Shown: positions 8,647 through 17,373, numbered from the stretch's first letter. The stretch: 36,800 bases of DNA from an uncultured Treponema sp. (GCA_947174385.1 CAMWIU010000006.1:1-36800); one strand, 5' to 3'. The notes: a model not told the origin generated them from the letters alone. A program made the numbers and translations.

Positions 8647-8970
8647 ATGATAAAATTTATAGGTATGGAATATCTTGCTGCGCTAGCATTGATACAACTA
8701 GAAAAAGAGGAAATTTCTCTTGCTGAATTAAATCGGTTTCGTATCAATGTCGTAAAGGCATTTAAGGACAAAGAGATTACTTCTGTATTCTTGTTTTCTG
8801 ATAATTATGCCATGGAACTTGTCAGAAATTATTCAGATTGTTTCGAACTTATAAACAATGATACTGTTCTTAGGAGGAAGGTGTCGAACGACATTCTTAT
8901 TTCAAAATTCTTGGCATATCTCTCAAACGATGTCTTGAAAGCGGCATTTAATTCTGCAAAAATTGCATGA
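8647..8970 (+). CDS. Unknown 107-residue protein coupled to HD phosphohydrolase
   Basis: I do not recognise this protein. The start at 8647 is chosen for its GGGAG site eight bases upstream; the ORF track start at 8563 would overlap the previous gene and add a poor N-terminus. It has no signal peptide or clear membrane segment, and looks mixed alpha/beta with a leucine-rich first third. Its stop overlaps the start of the HD gene (ATGA), so the two are made together. Small coupled partners of nucleotide hydrolases can be regulators, inhibitors or sensors; which applies here is unknown. Confidence 0.65.
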   Translation: MIKFIGMEYLAALALIQLEKEEISLAELNRFRINVVKAFKDKEITSVFLFSDNYAMELVRNYSDCFELINNDTVLRRKVSNDILISKFLAYLSNDVLKAAFNSAKIA

Positions 8971-10571
8971 TAAAACCTCTAAAGATAAAAGATCCGATTT
9001 TTGGATATATATCTGTAGAGGATGTTGATGTATACACTGTATTAAACAGTGCTATGTTTCATCGTTTGCAGGATGTAATCCAAACAAGTTATCAGTCGGT
9101 TTATCCTTCAGCGACTCATAATCGTTTTACGCATTCTCTTGGCGTATATCATTTAGGCCAGATGGCTGCTGCAAAGTTGACAAATGATATTTTGATTCAA
9201 AAACTTTGTACAAATAAAGAGGTTGATGAACTAACAAAGACTTTTATTCTTGCATGTCTTATGCATGATATTGGGCATTCTCCTTTCTCTCACACAGGCG
9301 AGAAGTTTTATTTCCAATATGATGAAGATAATTCTGAAATTCCTATTATTTGGAAAAGGCTTTTAGACGAGTTAAGTGACGAAGATTTTGTAAAAGATTC
9401 AGATGGTAAAAATAAAACAAAAGGGGCAGAACATGAGATAATGAGTGCTTATGTTTCTCTTGTAAATTTCAAGTCAATTTTTCGATTTATTGATAAAAGT
9501 TTTTTTGTTCGATGTATTATCGGTTTAAAATATGAAAATAGAAAGGATGTTCGGAACTGTTTTATAGAGTTGTTAAATTCAAAAACTATTGATGTTGATA
9601 AACTTGATTACTTGATTCGTGACAGTTTTATAACAGGATTTAAGAGTATAAATATAGATTATGAACGATTATTAAATGCGATTTGTGTTATAAATGAAGA
9701 AGATTGTTTAACTTTAGGTTTTGAAAAATCTGCGTTAAGTACATTGGAAAATGTGATACTTGCACACGATATGGAACGGAAATGGATTCAAAACCATCCT
9801 GTAATAAAATATGAGAGTTATCTTGTATCATATATGATTGCAAAAACACAGGCATTTTATAAAGAACAAAAAATTGATTTGTTTTCCGCTTCATCTTTAT
9901 CTGAAAAAGGAATTGGTAGAAGAAGCAAAAAAATCTGTCTTTTGTCGGATTCTGATATAAGAACTTATACAAAAAAGTTTTTTTCAAAAGATAAAATTAT
10001 CAAAGAGTATTATGCGAGGAGTTTAAGAAGAAAACCATTATGGAAATCGGAATCTGAATATCGAATACTATTTGAACAAAGAGGTGTTGATGATAGAATT
10101 CTTGGTGAACTTGAATCTAGAATTAGTTCTCTTGAAGATTTTCTAGTCGGGAAATTTGATATTCCAATTATAAATGAAGACGCATTGATTTATTTAAAAT
10201 CGGAATTACCTGATGAATCACTTCCAGAGAAAATTCGATCTGGAAAAGCAGATGAGTTAAAAAAATCAATTGATTTACTTAATGTGTTAAAATCATATTC
10301 AGAAAAGAAAGGGATTCCGTTTGAATATGTTTTACTCAGTGCTCAACAATTTACTACGGGATTCAATAAGGAGGAATTTAGATCGATAAAAGTTAGATTT
10401 GATGATAAAAATCTAAAACCACTTGATAGTGTAATTTATTTATTTTCCACTGATAAACCGAGAGAGAATTTTTTCTATTTATTTGCTGATTCTACAATGA
10501 GAAATAATATTGATGTAAGGGAAATGACCTTTGAATTGGTTCAATTTATACTTAAGGAATATAATAAATAA
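8967..10571 (+). CDS. SAMHD1-like HD-domain phosphohydrolase
   Basis: A 534-residue HD-superfamily protein. Metal-binding residues are visible in HNRFTHSLGVYHLG (His), LMHDIGHSPFSHTGE (His-Asp plus helper His) and DVDKLDYLIRDSFITG (distal Asp). This third motif is characteristic of SAMHD1/dGTPase-type dNTP triphosphohydrolases. The N-terminal 300 residues hold the HD core and the rest is a lysine-rich region without a motif I recognise. Relatives cut dNTPs, and some dGTPases deplete nucleotides in phage defence. The coupled small upstream gene, its own promoter and the accessory location make a defence role possible, but this is inference. A housekeeping nucleotide role remains possible. Confidence 0.8.
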   Translation: MIKPLKIKDPIFGYISVEDVDVYTVLNSAMFHRLQDVIQTSYQSVYPSATHNRFTHSLGVYHLGQMAAAKLTNDILIQKLCTNKEVDELTKTFILACLMHDIGHSPFSHTGEKFYFQYDEDNSEIPIIWKRLLDELSDEDFVKDSDGKNKTKGAEHEIMSAYVSLVNFKSIFRFIDKSFFVRCIIGLKYENRKDVRNCFIELLNSKTIDVDKLDYLIRDSFITGFKSINIDYERLLNAICVINEEDCLTLGFEKSALSTLENVILAHDMERKWIQNHPVIKYESYLVSYMIAKTQAFYKEQKIDLFSASSLSEKGIGRRSKKICLLSDSDIRTYTKKFFSKDKIIKEYYARSLRRKPLWKSESEYRILFEQRGVDDRILGELESRISSLEDFLVGKFDIPIINEDALIYLKSELPDESLPEKIRSGKADELKKSIDLLNVLKSYSEKKGIPFEYVLLSAQQFTTGFNKEEFRSIKVRFDDKNLKPLDSVIYLFSTDKPRENFFYLFADSTMRNNIDVREMTFELVQFILKEYNK

Positions 10572-10584
10572 AGATTTTAATATT

Positions 10585-11499
10585 ATGAACATAGTCCTAT
10601 TTTCAGAAGATCGTTTTGGCGCGGAAGTTCTCTTAGAAATACTCAAGACTGATAAAGTGAATTTTGTCGTATGTCCATATTTTGAGAACAACATACACAA
10701 GCGATTGGAGACCGTTTGCAAATCAAAAAGTATCGATTTTTACCGTACAAAAAATATTAATGATGAACATGTGAAGACGAAAGTAACAAATGGAAACTTT
10801 GATTTGTTGATATCATGTCATTGTTCTCGCATCATTGCGAAAGAAATTTTTTCATTGCCGAGATTTGGAGGAGTAAACCTGCATCCATCATTGCTTCCAA
10901 AATATCGTGGAATGAGTCCGCAGCACTGGCCGATTATCAATGGTGACAAAGAAACTGCTGTAACAATTCATGAAATAAAAGAGGAAGTTGATACTGGAGC
11001 AATCTTAAAACAGATTCGTGTATCAATTGAAGCAAACGAAACGGTTTTTGAACTGCAAAATAGGATGTTACCTATTTATAAACAGGCATTCTCCGAATTG
11101 CTAGCGGAATACAAATCAGGAACTATAAAACGCATTGAGCAAAAGCCTATTAAAGAAATCTATTACGGAAAGTTTTATCCTGAATATGCTCAAATCAATT
11201 TGCGACAAACAAAAGAGAGCGTGAAAAATCTTGTACGTGCTGTAACACATCCGTATTGCGGAGCAAGTTATCAGAATTATATAATTTGGAATGTTCAAGA
11301 AATTGATGAAGAATTGGAAAAAAATATGATTAATGCGTATTCTAGATGCGGTCTGTATATAAAGAACGGTAATCTCTATTTAAAGTTGTTTGACGGTGTA
11401 CTTGGCATAATTGACTATTCAATAAATGATAGATGGGGGGGGGTACTAAAATATAGTAATTGTGAAAGTATCTCTGGTATACAGAGATGCGCAGCATAA
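10585..11499 (+). CDS. Formyltransferase (sugar or aminoacyl), G9 tract near 3' end
   Basis: This protein of about 304 residues has the N10-formyl-THF-dependent formyltransferase signature: NLHPSLLPKYRG with catalytic Asn and His, and the catalytic Asp in EVDTGAIL. The family includes Met-tRNA formyltransferase, ArnA and sugar N-formyltransferases, and NRPS formylation domains. Its island setting argues for a sugar amine or an aminoacyl-carrier substrate. Start ATG 10585 gives the usual MNIVLF beta strand; the ORF track start is 54 bp upstream. A G9 tract at 11435-11443 lies 18 codons before the stop. The next gene starts inside its last codons. Confidence 0.83.
   Translation: MNIVLFSEDRFGAEVLLEILKTDKVNFVVCPYFENNIHKRLETVCKSKSIDFYRTKNINDEHVKTKVTNGNFDLLISCHCSRIIAKEIFSLPRFGGVNLHPSLLPKYRGMSPQHWPIINGDKETAVTIHEIKEEVDTGAILKQIRVSIEANETVFELQNRMLPIYKQAFSELLAEYKSGTIKRIEQKPIKEIYYGKFYPEYAQINLRQTKESVKNLVRAVTHPYCGASYQNYIIWNVQEIDEELEKNMINAYSRCGLYIKNGNLYLKLFDGVLGIIDYSINDRWGGVLKYSNCESISGIQRCAA
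11435..11443 (+). repeat. G9 tract near 3' end of formyltransferase
   Basis: Nine Gs encode WGGV, as in the SDR gene. Nine gives the longest product. Eight gives a stop two codons after the tract and ten gives one a few codons later, removing about 15 residues and moving the stop away from the downstream start. Confidence 0.85.
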
Positions 11500-12308
11500 C
11501 TACTTGGAATGAGACTCTGAAATTCGTTTCGGAATTCAGAAAAAAAGGTTACCTTGTTACTAATTTTTATCCGAATGAGACGGAAATGTCTGATTGGATA
11601 AAAAACGGAAAATTCTTTTCACTTGAAGTCAGTGATGCTGCTTGTTTCTTTGTTCATAAAACGGAAGCAGCTGCGTTTATTTACTTTTTTGTAAAAGAGT
11701 TGTGTGATTTAAAACCTGCTTTTTTGCAAATCATACAATTATTGGATGTTAGGATTATGGCATATGACTACATCTGCAAAACTGATGAGGAAAGGAATTT
11801 TATAAAAGAAATCAGTACTTCCTGTGGATTTGAACTTCATACTTCACTGAGACGGATGTCTTTTATCTTAAAGGAAAACATTTTTGAAGAAGATGATGAT
11901 GTTACTTTTGCAGAACTTGAAGATATAGATTGTTTATTTGATATGTTTAATGCAGCGTTTGACCCTGTTTCGGAACGGATTCCTACAAAAGAACAGCTGA
12001 AAAAGTATATCAAGCAGAAAGCTGTTCTTATCTGTAGAAAGCAGAGGCGAATTGCAGGTTTTGCGGTAGTTGAGATACAAAAGAAAACTATGTATCTTAA
12101 ACACTTGCTTACAAACTCTGATTTTAGAAGACAGGGTATTGCAGAAAAAATATTGAAAAAGGCATTTTTTCTTTCAAAAGGTTGTATAAGGTTTATATTG
12201 TGGGTTATTGATTCAAATACACCCGCAATAAGTTTGTATAAGAAATTTGGATATAATTTTGAAACATTAAGTAATTATACTTTTGTTTTAAAAAGCATAA
12301 ATATATGA
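11487..12308 (+). CDS. GNAT-family acyltransferase with N-terminal extension
   Basis: A 273-residue protein whose C-terminal 130 residues are a GNAT domain. Acetyl-CoA-binding motif A is LLTNSDFRRQGIAEKIL (RxxGxA type), followed by the typical end ISLYKKFGY. The N-terminal half (about 140 residues) is not recognised and may be a degenerate second GNAT fold. It starts within the last codons of the formyltransferase, so translation is probably coupled. Role is inferred as acylation of an amino group, perhaps on the sugar or amino acid handled by the island. Last gene of the island. Confidence 0.75.
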   Translation: MRSITTWNETLKFVSEFRKKGYLVTNFYPNETEMSDWIKNGKFFSLEVSDAACFFVHKTEAAAFIYFFVKELCDLKPAFLQIIQLLDVRIMAYDYICKTDEERNFIKEISTSCGFELHTSLRRMSFILKENIFEEDDDVTFAELEDIDCLFDMFNAAFDPVSERIPTKEQLKKYIKQKAVLICRKQRRIAGFAVVEIQKKTMYLKHLLTNSDFRRQGIAEKILKKAFFLSKGCIRFILWVIDSNTPAISLYKKFGYNFETLSNYTFVLKSINI

Positions 12309-12376
12309 CAGGAGTTTGTATACACTTCGTTCATCAAATATTAATTTCTTTATTCAAAAATATTCCCACAATGCTG

Positions 12377-12536
12377 TGAACACGAGAGCTTGGGGACAGC
12401 AGCCCCCAGGAGAAGGGGTAGGCGGAAATGTTACGCAAAGCGAAAACTTTGCGTTCATTGTAGCCGAGGGGGCTCGCAACGAGTACGAATGTGCGAAGTT
12501 TCAAGCAAGACTTCCTCCTCCCCTCCAGCGTGTTCA
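12377..12536. repeat. 160-bp hairpin-rich inverted-repeat element
   Basis: The element begins TGAACACG and ends CGTGTTCA (8-bp perfect inverted ends). Inside, AGGGGTAGGCGG near 12414 can pair with CCTCCTCCCCT near 12514. Enclosed are a perfect 8-bp hairpin (ACGCAAAG, loop CGAAAA, CTTTGCGT) at 12433-12454 and a 4-bp CTCG/CGAG hairpin. It is more G+C-rich than the island it follows. It could be a MITE-like repeat, a folded RNA or the island terminator. No transposase is present. The rest of the 12309-12598 gap shows nothing else I can support. Confidence 0.55.
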
Positions 12537-12598
12537 AAATGAATTTCCAAATATTTTCCGCCTTGAATATTTTTTGTGTTTGCGCTATCATTTTTCTT

Positions 12599-14014
12599 AT
12601 GGAAACACGAAACATTTTTGACAATATTTCTTGTCTGGATCATCGCTATTCGATTTCTGAAAAAAGCGTTTTTGAAAATCTTTCAAAATACATTTCGGAA
12701 TCCGCTTCGATTTTGTCTTGCGCGCGCGCGGAAGCCGCGTTGGTAAAAGCGCATTTGAGCATCCGAGGAATTCTCACCGACGAATTGGAAAAGACTTTGG
12801 ACGAAGCCGCCGCAAACATCGATCCCGAAGAAGTCTATGCGGAAGAAGAAAAAACTCAGCACAATATTCGCGCGCTCGTGAATGTTTTCAAAACGAAAAT
12901 TCCTGCGGAAATTGCGCCGCTCGTTCATTTGGGCGCGACCAGCGTTGACATTTTGGATACCGCCCTCAGCATGCGTGTGCGTGATGCGGTTCAAAATGTC
13001 GTGCTTCCTGAATTGAAAAATTTGGAAAAAGCCTTGTGCGACATCGCCGCGCGCGAATGCCAAACGCCGCAAGTCGGGCGCACTCACGGCCAGCACGCAG
13101 TTCCGATTACGTTCGGATGGAGCGTGGCGGAATTTGTTTCGCGGCTTGGAAAGTCGATTTTGCGAATCGAAGAATTGAGCAAGCAGTTGAAGGGAAAACT
13201 CGCGGGACCTGTGGGCGCGTACAACGGGCCTTCGATGATTGTAAAAGATCCCGAAGATTTGGAACGCAGATATTTGGAATACGTCGGGCTTGAGCCGAGC
13301 GAATATTCAAACCAGCTTGTCGAGCCGGAATATCTTTTGCGGCTTTTGCTCGAATGCAACGTCGCGTTTGGAATCATCGCGAATTTGGCGGACGATTTGC
13401 GCAACTTGCAGCGAAGCGAAATCGGCGAAGTTTTCGAATATTTTTCTTCAACGCAAGTCGGCTCTTCGACGATGCCGCAAAAACGAAATCCATGGAACAG
13501 CGAGCATGTGAAATCTTTGTGGAAAGCGTTCGCGCCGCGCGTCATTACTTTTTTTATGGATCAGATTTCCGAACATCAGCGCGACCTCACGAATTCCGCA
13601 AGCCAAAGATTCGTCTCGGATTATCTTGCGGGATTTACGATGGCCGTCGCAAGAATGAAAAAAGTCGTGAGCGGCTTGCAGGCCGACCGCGAAAACATGG
13701 CGCGCAATTTGGAAAACGCCGGCGGAAAAGTTCGGGGGGGCGTACTTGCCGAAGCCGCATATATTTTGCTCGCCGAAAGCGGAGTGAGCGACGCGCACGA
13801 AGTGATTCGAAAAATCACGCTTGAAGCCGAGCAGTCGAATGCGCAATTTTTTGACGTTCTCAAAAAGCACGCCGATTCTTACGAGCGGATCCACGCGCAG
13901 TTGAAAAAGCTCGGAAAGGATGCGGATTTGTTTTTCGCGAAACCCGAAAATTATCACGGTTTGGCCGCCGAAAAGTCAAAGCGGCTCGCGGAAAAATACA
14001 AGGCGTTGATGTAA
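12599..14014 (+). CDS. purB: Adenylosuccinate lyase
   Basis: PurB cleaves adenylosuccinate to AMP plus fumarate and also SAICAR to AICAR in purine synthesis. The fumarase/aspartase superfamily signature SSTMPQKRNP is present around residue 290. TSVDILDTA and GRTHGQHAVP mark the other active-site regions, with the catalytic His in THGQH. The ORF track starts at 12491, but ATG 12599 gives 471 residues beginning like the family (SCLDHRYS). No strong ribosome site precedes either start. A G7 run at 13734-13740 lies in the coding region. Composition is core-like, so the island ends upstream. Confidence 0.92.
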   Translation: METRNIFDNISCLDHRYSISEKSVFENLSKYISESASILSCARAEAALVKAHLSIRGILTDELEKTLDEAAANIDPEEVYAEEEKTQHNIRALVNVFKTKIPAEIAPLVHLGATSVDILDTALSMRVRDAVQNVVLPELKNLEKALCDIAARECQTPQVGRTHGQHAVPITFGWSVAEFVSRLGKSILRIEELSKQLKGKLAGPVGAYNGPSMIVKDPEDLERRYLEYVGLEPSEYSNQLVEPEYLLRLLLECNVAFGIIANLADDLRNLQRSEIGEVFEYFSSTQVGSSTMPQKRNPWNSEHVKSLWKAFAPRVITFFMDQISEHQRDLTNSASQRFVSDYLAGFTMAVARMKKVVSGLQADRENMARNLENAGGKVRGGVLAEAAYILLAESGVSDAHEVIRKITLEAEQSNAQFFDVLKKHADSYERIHAQLKKLGKDADLFFAKPENYHGLAAEKSKRLAEKYKALM

Positions 14015-14035
14015 AACGGCGGCGAAAAACTTACG

Positions 14036-14096
14036 TTGCGGAACAAAAATTTTCGCTACCGCTGGAGCTAGCATCTGCACCGTTCCGCTTCCGCAA
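14036..14096. repeat. Inverted repeat between purB and proC
   Basis: TTGCGGAA (14036-14043) and TTCCGCAA (14089-14096) are perfect inverted copies with a 45-base loop that contains a further GCTA/TAGC pair. It may end purB transcription, but there is no T run, so the role is uncertain. Confidence 0.35.
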
Positions 14097-14142
14097 GGGG
14101 CTTCAAAAAAATTCGCGATTGCTTTTTAATTCAGGGGACTTT

Positions 14143-14949
14143 ATGAAAAATTTTGGTTTTGTCGGAATGGGAAATATGGCGCAGGCGATTGCGGCTGGAT
14201 TTGTCGCGGCGAAAAAAATCGCTTCGGAAAATTTGTTCGCGTTCGCGCCCAACCAAAAAAAATTGAAAGAAAACGCAAAGAAAATCGGCTTTGTTCCGTG
14301 CGCTTCGAATTTGGAGCTGGCAAAAAAATGCGACGTGATTTTCATCGCGTGCAAGCCGCATCAAATCGAAGGCGTTTTGTCGGAAATTGATGGCGCGCTC
14401 GAAAACAAAGTTTTGGTTTCCATCGCGGCTGGCTGGACGCTCGCGACATACAAAAACGCGCTCGGCGATATTTTTAATTCCGTGCGAATTCAATGCGTGA
14501 TGCCGAACACTCCTTCGCGGATTGGGCAAGGCGTGCTTTTGTTTGAAAAGGAAAATTCGCTCGGAGAAGGCGAGGCGGAAACGCTCAAGGATTTGTTCGG
14601 CGCGCTTGGTTTGGTGGAGATTCTTCCTTCGAGCCTCATGGGAATCGGCGGCGCGATAAGCGGATGCGGCCCGGCGTTCATGGACTTGATAATCGAATCT
14701 TATGCCGATGCCGCCGTAAAATATGGAATCGCGCGCGAACAGGCGTATCGCTTGGTGAGCCAAACAATGATGGGAAGCGCGGCGTTGCAATTGCAGACTG
14801 GCGAGCATCCCGGCGTTTTGAAGGACGCGGTTTGTTCGCCCGGCGGCACGACGATTCGCGGAGTGGGCGCGTTGGAAAAAGCAGGGCTTCGCGCGGCGTG
14901 CTGCGCGAGCGTGGATGCCGTGATGGATTTCAAAAAAATCCAATCGTAA
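14143..14949 (+). CDS. proC: Pyrroline-5-carboxylate reductase
   Basis: ProC reduces 1-pyrroline-5-carboxylate to L-proline with NAD(P)H, the last step of proline synthesis, in the cytoplasm. The N-terminus FGFVGMGNMAQAI is the dinucleotide-binding GxGxxA motif. The family signature SPGGTTIRGVGALEKAGLR is near residue 235. From ATG 14143 (AGGGG upstream) it is 268 residues, the normal length; the track start at 14119 is a TTG upstream of the ribosome site. Neighbouring purB is separated by about 130 bp, so a shared operon is possible but not needed. Confidence 0.93.
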   Translation: MKNFGFVGMGNMAQAIAAGFVAAKKIASENLFAFAPNQKKLKENAKKIGFVPCASNLELAKKCDVIFIACKPHQIEGVLSEIDGALENKVLVSIAAGWTLATYKNALGDIFNSVRIQCVMPNTPSRIGQGVLLFEKENSLGEGEAETLKDLFGALGLVEILPSSLMGIGGAISGCGPAFMDLIIESYADAAVKYGIAREQAYRLVSQTMMGSAALQLQTGEHPGVLKDAVCSPGGTTIRGVGALEKAGLRAACCASVDAVMDFKKIQS

Positions 14950-14991
14950 TGCAGAGCGTCATTTTACTTTACTTTTTTTCCGCAATCCATT

Positions 14992-15768
14992 ATGATATGG
15001 ACTATGTTAAATGAATCTTTAAATGCGTTTCATACTTTTGTCGTGGTGGCGTTTCTTTTTTTCTTCGGCGGAATTTTGGGCTGGATAATAGAATTGTTTT
15101 TCCGCCGGTTTTTCGACAAAACGAACGCCGACCGCTTGTGGCTCAATCCGGGATTTTTGACAGGCCCGTGCCTTCCGGTTTATGGATTCGGAGCGGTCGC
15201 GCTTTTCAGCCTGAGTTTTGTGGATGCGTACATCATTAGCCGTGGCGGTGGTGGCGCGAAATATTACATCTTGATGTTTGTCGTGATGGCTTTGGTGATG
15301 ACGTTGATTGAATTCATCGCTGGAATAATTTTCATCAAGGGAATGCACATTCAGCTTTGGGATTACAGAAAAGAGCCGGGAAACATCATGGGAATCGTTT
15401 GCCCGAAATTCACATTTTTTTGGGGAGTTTTGGCCGCGCTGTATTACTTCTTCCTTTTCCCGCCTTTTTGGCGCGCGGTGATATGGTTCATACAGCATCC
15501 ATGGTTTTCATTTTTCGTCGGAATGATTTTCGGAATCTTCATCATCGACTGCGCATTCTCGATGCATTTGGGAACGGTGCTGCGAAAACGTGCCAAGGAA
15601 ATCGACGAGAAATCCGCGCTCAATTTGCGCCAAATTCACACTTACGTTCGCCGTGGCACTTCGGCTTCGAAATTTTTCAGTTTGCATAGCGAGCATTACC
15701 TCACTAGCAAAATCGAGCAGTTCGAGGAATTTATACAGCGTTCTCCCGATTCTCTGAAAAAAGACTAG
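14992..15768 (+). CDS. CmpB/DUF1113-type putative membrane transporter subunit
   Basis: A membrane protein of about 258 residues with several hydrophobic segments. The motifs GGILGWIIELFFRR, LNPGFLTGPCLPVYGFG and the later QLWDYR resemble the CmpB (DUF1113) family annotated as putative ABC transporter permease. Function is not established for the family. The start could be ATG 14992 or 15004; neither has a clear ribosome site. The C-terminal 60 residues are soluble and charged, probably cytoplasmic. Confidence 0.75.
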   Translation: MIWTMLNESLNAFHTFVVVAFLFFFGGILGWIIELFFRRFFDKTNADRLWLNPGFLTGPCLPVYGFGAVALFSLSFVDAYIISRGGGGAKYYILMFVVMALVMTLIEFIAGIIFIKGMHIQLWDYRKEPGNIMGIVCPKFTFFWGVLAALYYFFLFPPFWRAVIWFIQHPWFSFFVGMIFGIFIIDCAFSMHLGTVLRKRAKEIDEKSALNLRQIHTYVRRGTSASKFFSLHSEHYLTSKIEQFEEFIQRSPDSLKKD

Positions 15769-15849
15769 GCGCGAAATTGCAAAAGCAAAAACTGTAAAAC
15801 AGGGCGAGCCAACGAAAAGCCTCGTTGCCGCCAAAGAATGATCGCATAA

Positions 15850-16299
15850 ATGAAAGTGATAGAATATTTCGACAGTCGCGATTCAAGCCATTGGCTGAAT
15901 CAAATGCAAAAAAGCGACTGGAGAGCAGGGCAATATCTTTGCGAATTGCTTCGTGAAAGCATGTTCAAAAATATTTTTGGCGAAAAATCGAAAGTGTTGC
16001 TGCTTGTGGACGGAAGAGAACTCGTCTCGTTTTGCACATATTCGGAAATCGACGATATTCAGCCGACAGACTTAACGCCATGGATCGGATTCGTGTACAC
16101 ATTCCCCGCATACAGAAATCGGGGATGCGCGGGAAAACTGTTGAAGCATTGCGAAGAATTGGCAAAAAATGACAAGGTGGAAGCGGTTTACATTTCTACG
16201 AATCACGTCGGCTTCTATGAAAAGTACGGATATGAGTTTTACAAGACGATGGAGGACATCGCTGGTGAATGCTCCAGAGTTTATAGAAAGCGAATATGA
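15850..16299 (+). CDS. GNAT-family N-acetyltransferase
   Basis: A 149-residue single-domain GNAT protein. The acetyl-CoA pyrophosphate-binding loop is seen in FPAYRNRGCAGKLL (RxxGxA), with the late strand-helix STNHVGFYEKYGYEFY. The substrate is unknown. It converges with flgN, whose stop is 27 bp away. Codon use matches the core genes rather than the island. Confidence 0.8.
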   Translation: MKVIEYFDSRDSSHWLNQMQKSDWRAGQYLCELLRESMFKNIFGEKSKVLLLVDGRELVSFCTYSEIDDIQPTDLTPWIGFVYTFPAYRNRGCAGKLLKHCEELAKNDKVEAVYISTNHVGFYEKYGYEFYKTMEDIAGECSRVYRKRI

Positions 16300-16326
16300 T
16301 ACTTTGGAAAGTTCCGATTTTTTGCG

Positions 16327-16800
16327 CTACGCTTCCACCGCCAACATTGAGCCGACGGCATTTTTTTCGGAATAAACCGAGCGCACGTTTTTGTACGGAT
16401 TTCGCAGGGAATTTATTTTCGTGCGAATTTGCGTGATGTGAACTTGAAGCAAATCGCGGTTCTTTGCGTTTTGCGCCAAAACTTTTGTCTGTAAATCCGA
16501 AAGGTCTTTTTGCAAATCCGTGATTGATTTTTCAGGATTGGCATTGCCGCCACGCGCGTTGTACAAACTCGCCATCGGCACGATGACTTTTTGCAGGCTC
16601 ACGATGTTGGAAACGACTTGCTGTTCCAATTCCGTGTGCGCCAAAAGCGCGTCGGGATTTTCAGTTTCAATGGAATTTTCCTGCTTTTCCAAGACGTTCA
16701 GATACTCGCGGAATTTTTCCCGCTGCCGTTGCAAGAGTTCGCGAAATTTTGTGAGCAATGCCACACGTTCTTCAAGTTCTTGTGCAGAAATGTTTTCCAT
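16327..16800 (-). CDS. flgN: FlgN-like flagellar export chaperone
   Basis: A 157-residue, strongly helical, Gln/Glu-rich protein with long predicted coiled coil and the LLxKFRELLQRQREKF start typical of FlgN. FlgN escorts the hook-filament junction proteins FlgK and FlgL to the flagellar export gate. It lies 18 bp behind fliS, the filament chaperone, so the two form an operon of flagellar chaperones. An AAGGAG site precedes the ATG. FlgN sequences are poorly conserved, so the call leans on shape and context. Confidence 0.7.
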   Translation of the reverse strand: MENISAQELEERVALLTKFRELLQRQREKFREYLNVLEKQENSIETENPDALLAHTELEQQVVSNIVSLQKVIVPMASLYNARGGNANPEKSITDLQKDLSDLQTKVLAQNAKNRDLLQVHITQIRTKINSLRNPYKNVRSVYSEKNAVGSMLAVEA

Positions 16801-16818
16801 AAAAATTTTCTCCTTGGT

Positions 16819-17256
16819 TTAGCCTTCAATGTTCAGGGCTTGCTGGGCGCGAATCGGAGTGGCGGCACTTGTGCTTGCCGCCGCCTGCCTCCACGAATCG
16901 GAGAGCTGCTTCATAAAATTCAAAACAGAATCGATTTTTTCTTTGTTTTTGGAAATGTTCGCCTCGCGAAGCTGTTCATTGAAATAAATATAAAGCGACA
17001 TCAGGCTGCGCGAAAGCTCGCCGCCTCTTTCCATGTCCAGCGAAACTTGCAGTTCGGTGATGATTTCCTGCGCGCGCAAAACATCCGTGCTGAACGATTC
17101 GATTTTTGAAACAGGAATTTTCCCATCCGCGGAAAATTTTGAAGAAGCCGACGACAATTTTTTCACGGCGCCTTCGTACAAAAGGACAACGAGATCCGCC
17201 GGGCTTGCCGTGTTCACGCTGGCTCTTTTGTAGGCATTGTACGCTTGGTTATACAT
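16819..17256 (-). CDS. fliS: Flagellar export chaperone FliS
   Basis: A 145-residue protein opening MYNQAYNAYKRASVNTASPADLVVLLYEGAVK, the conserved FliS N-terminus. FliS binds the C-terminus of flagellin in the cytoplasm, prevents early polymerisation and delivers it to the export apparatus. The Ala/Thr-rich C-terminal tail is outside the core helical bundle. A GGAGG site precedes the start. Upstream flgN-type partner follows on the same strand. Spirochaete flagella are periplasmic, so the client is the FlaB core protein (family knowledge). Confidence 0.92.
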   Translation of the reverse strand: MYNQAYNAYKRASVNTASPADLVVLLYEGAVKKLSSASSKFSADGKIPVSKIESFSTDVLRAQEIITELQVSLDMERGGELSRSLMSLYIYFNEQLREANISKNKEKIDSVLNFMKQLSDSWRQAAASTSAATPIRAQQALNIEG

Positions 17257-17373
17257 TTTCAGCCTCCATGCAAAAAGGATAATGCATCAATTCAAATTTC
17301 GGAAAATGAGAAAAAAAGTTTAGGGAAAATTTAAAAAAAATTCGCCAGACAATTCAATTCTAAAAATTGTTTT

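Noticed and set aside
13734-13740. G7 run inside purB
   Set aside because: Shorter than the G9/C8 tracts and inside an important purine gene with an intact frame; switching here seems unlikely.
14015-14142. Riboswitch or tRNA in the purB-proC gap
   Set aside because: Inverted repeats are present but no cloverleaf or known riboswitch core could be recognised.
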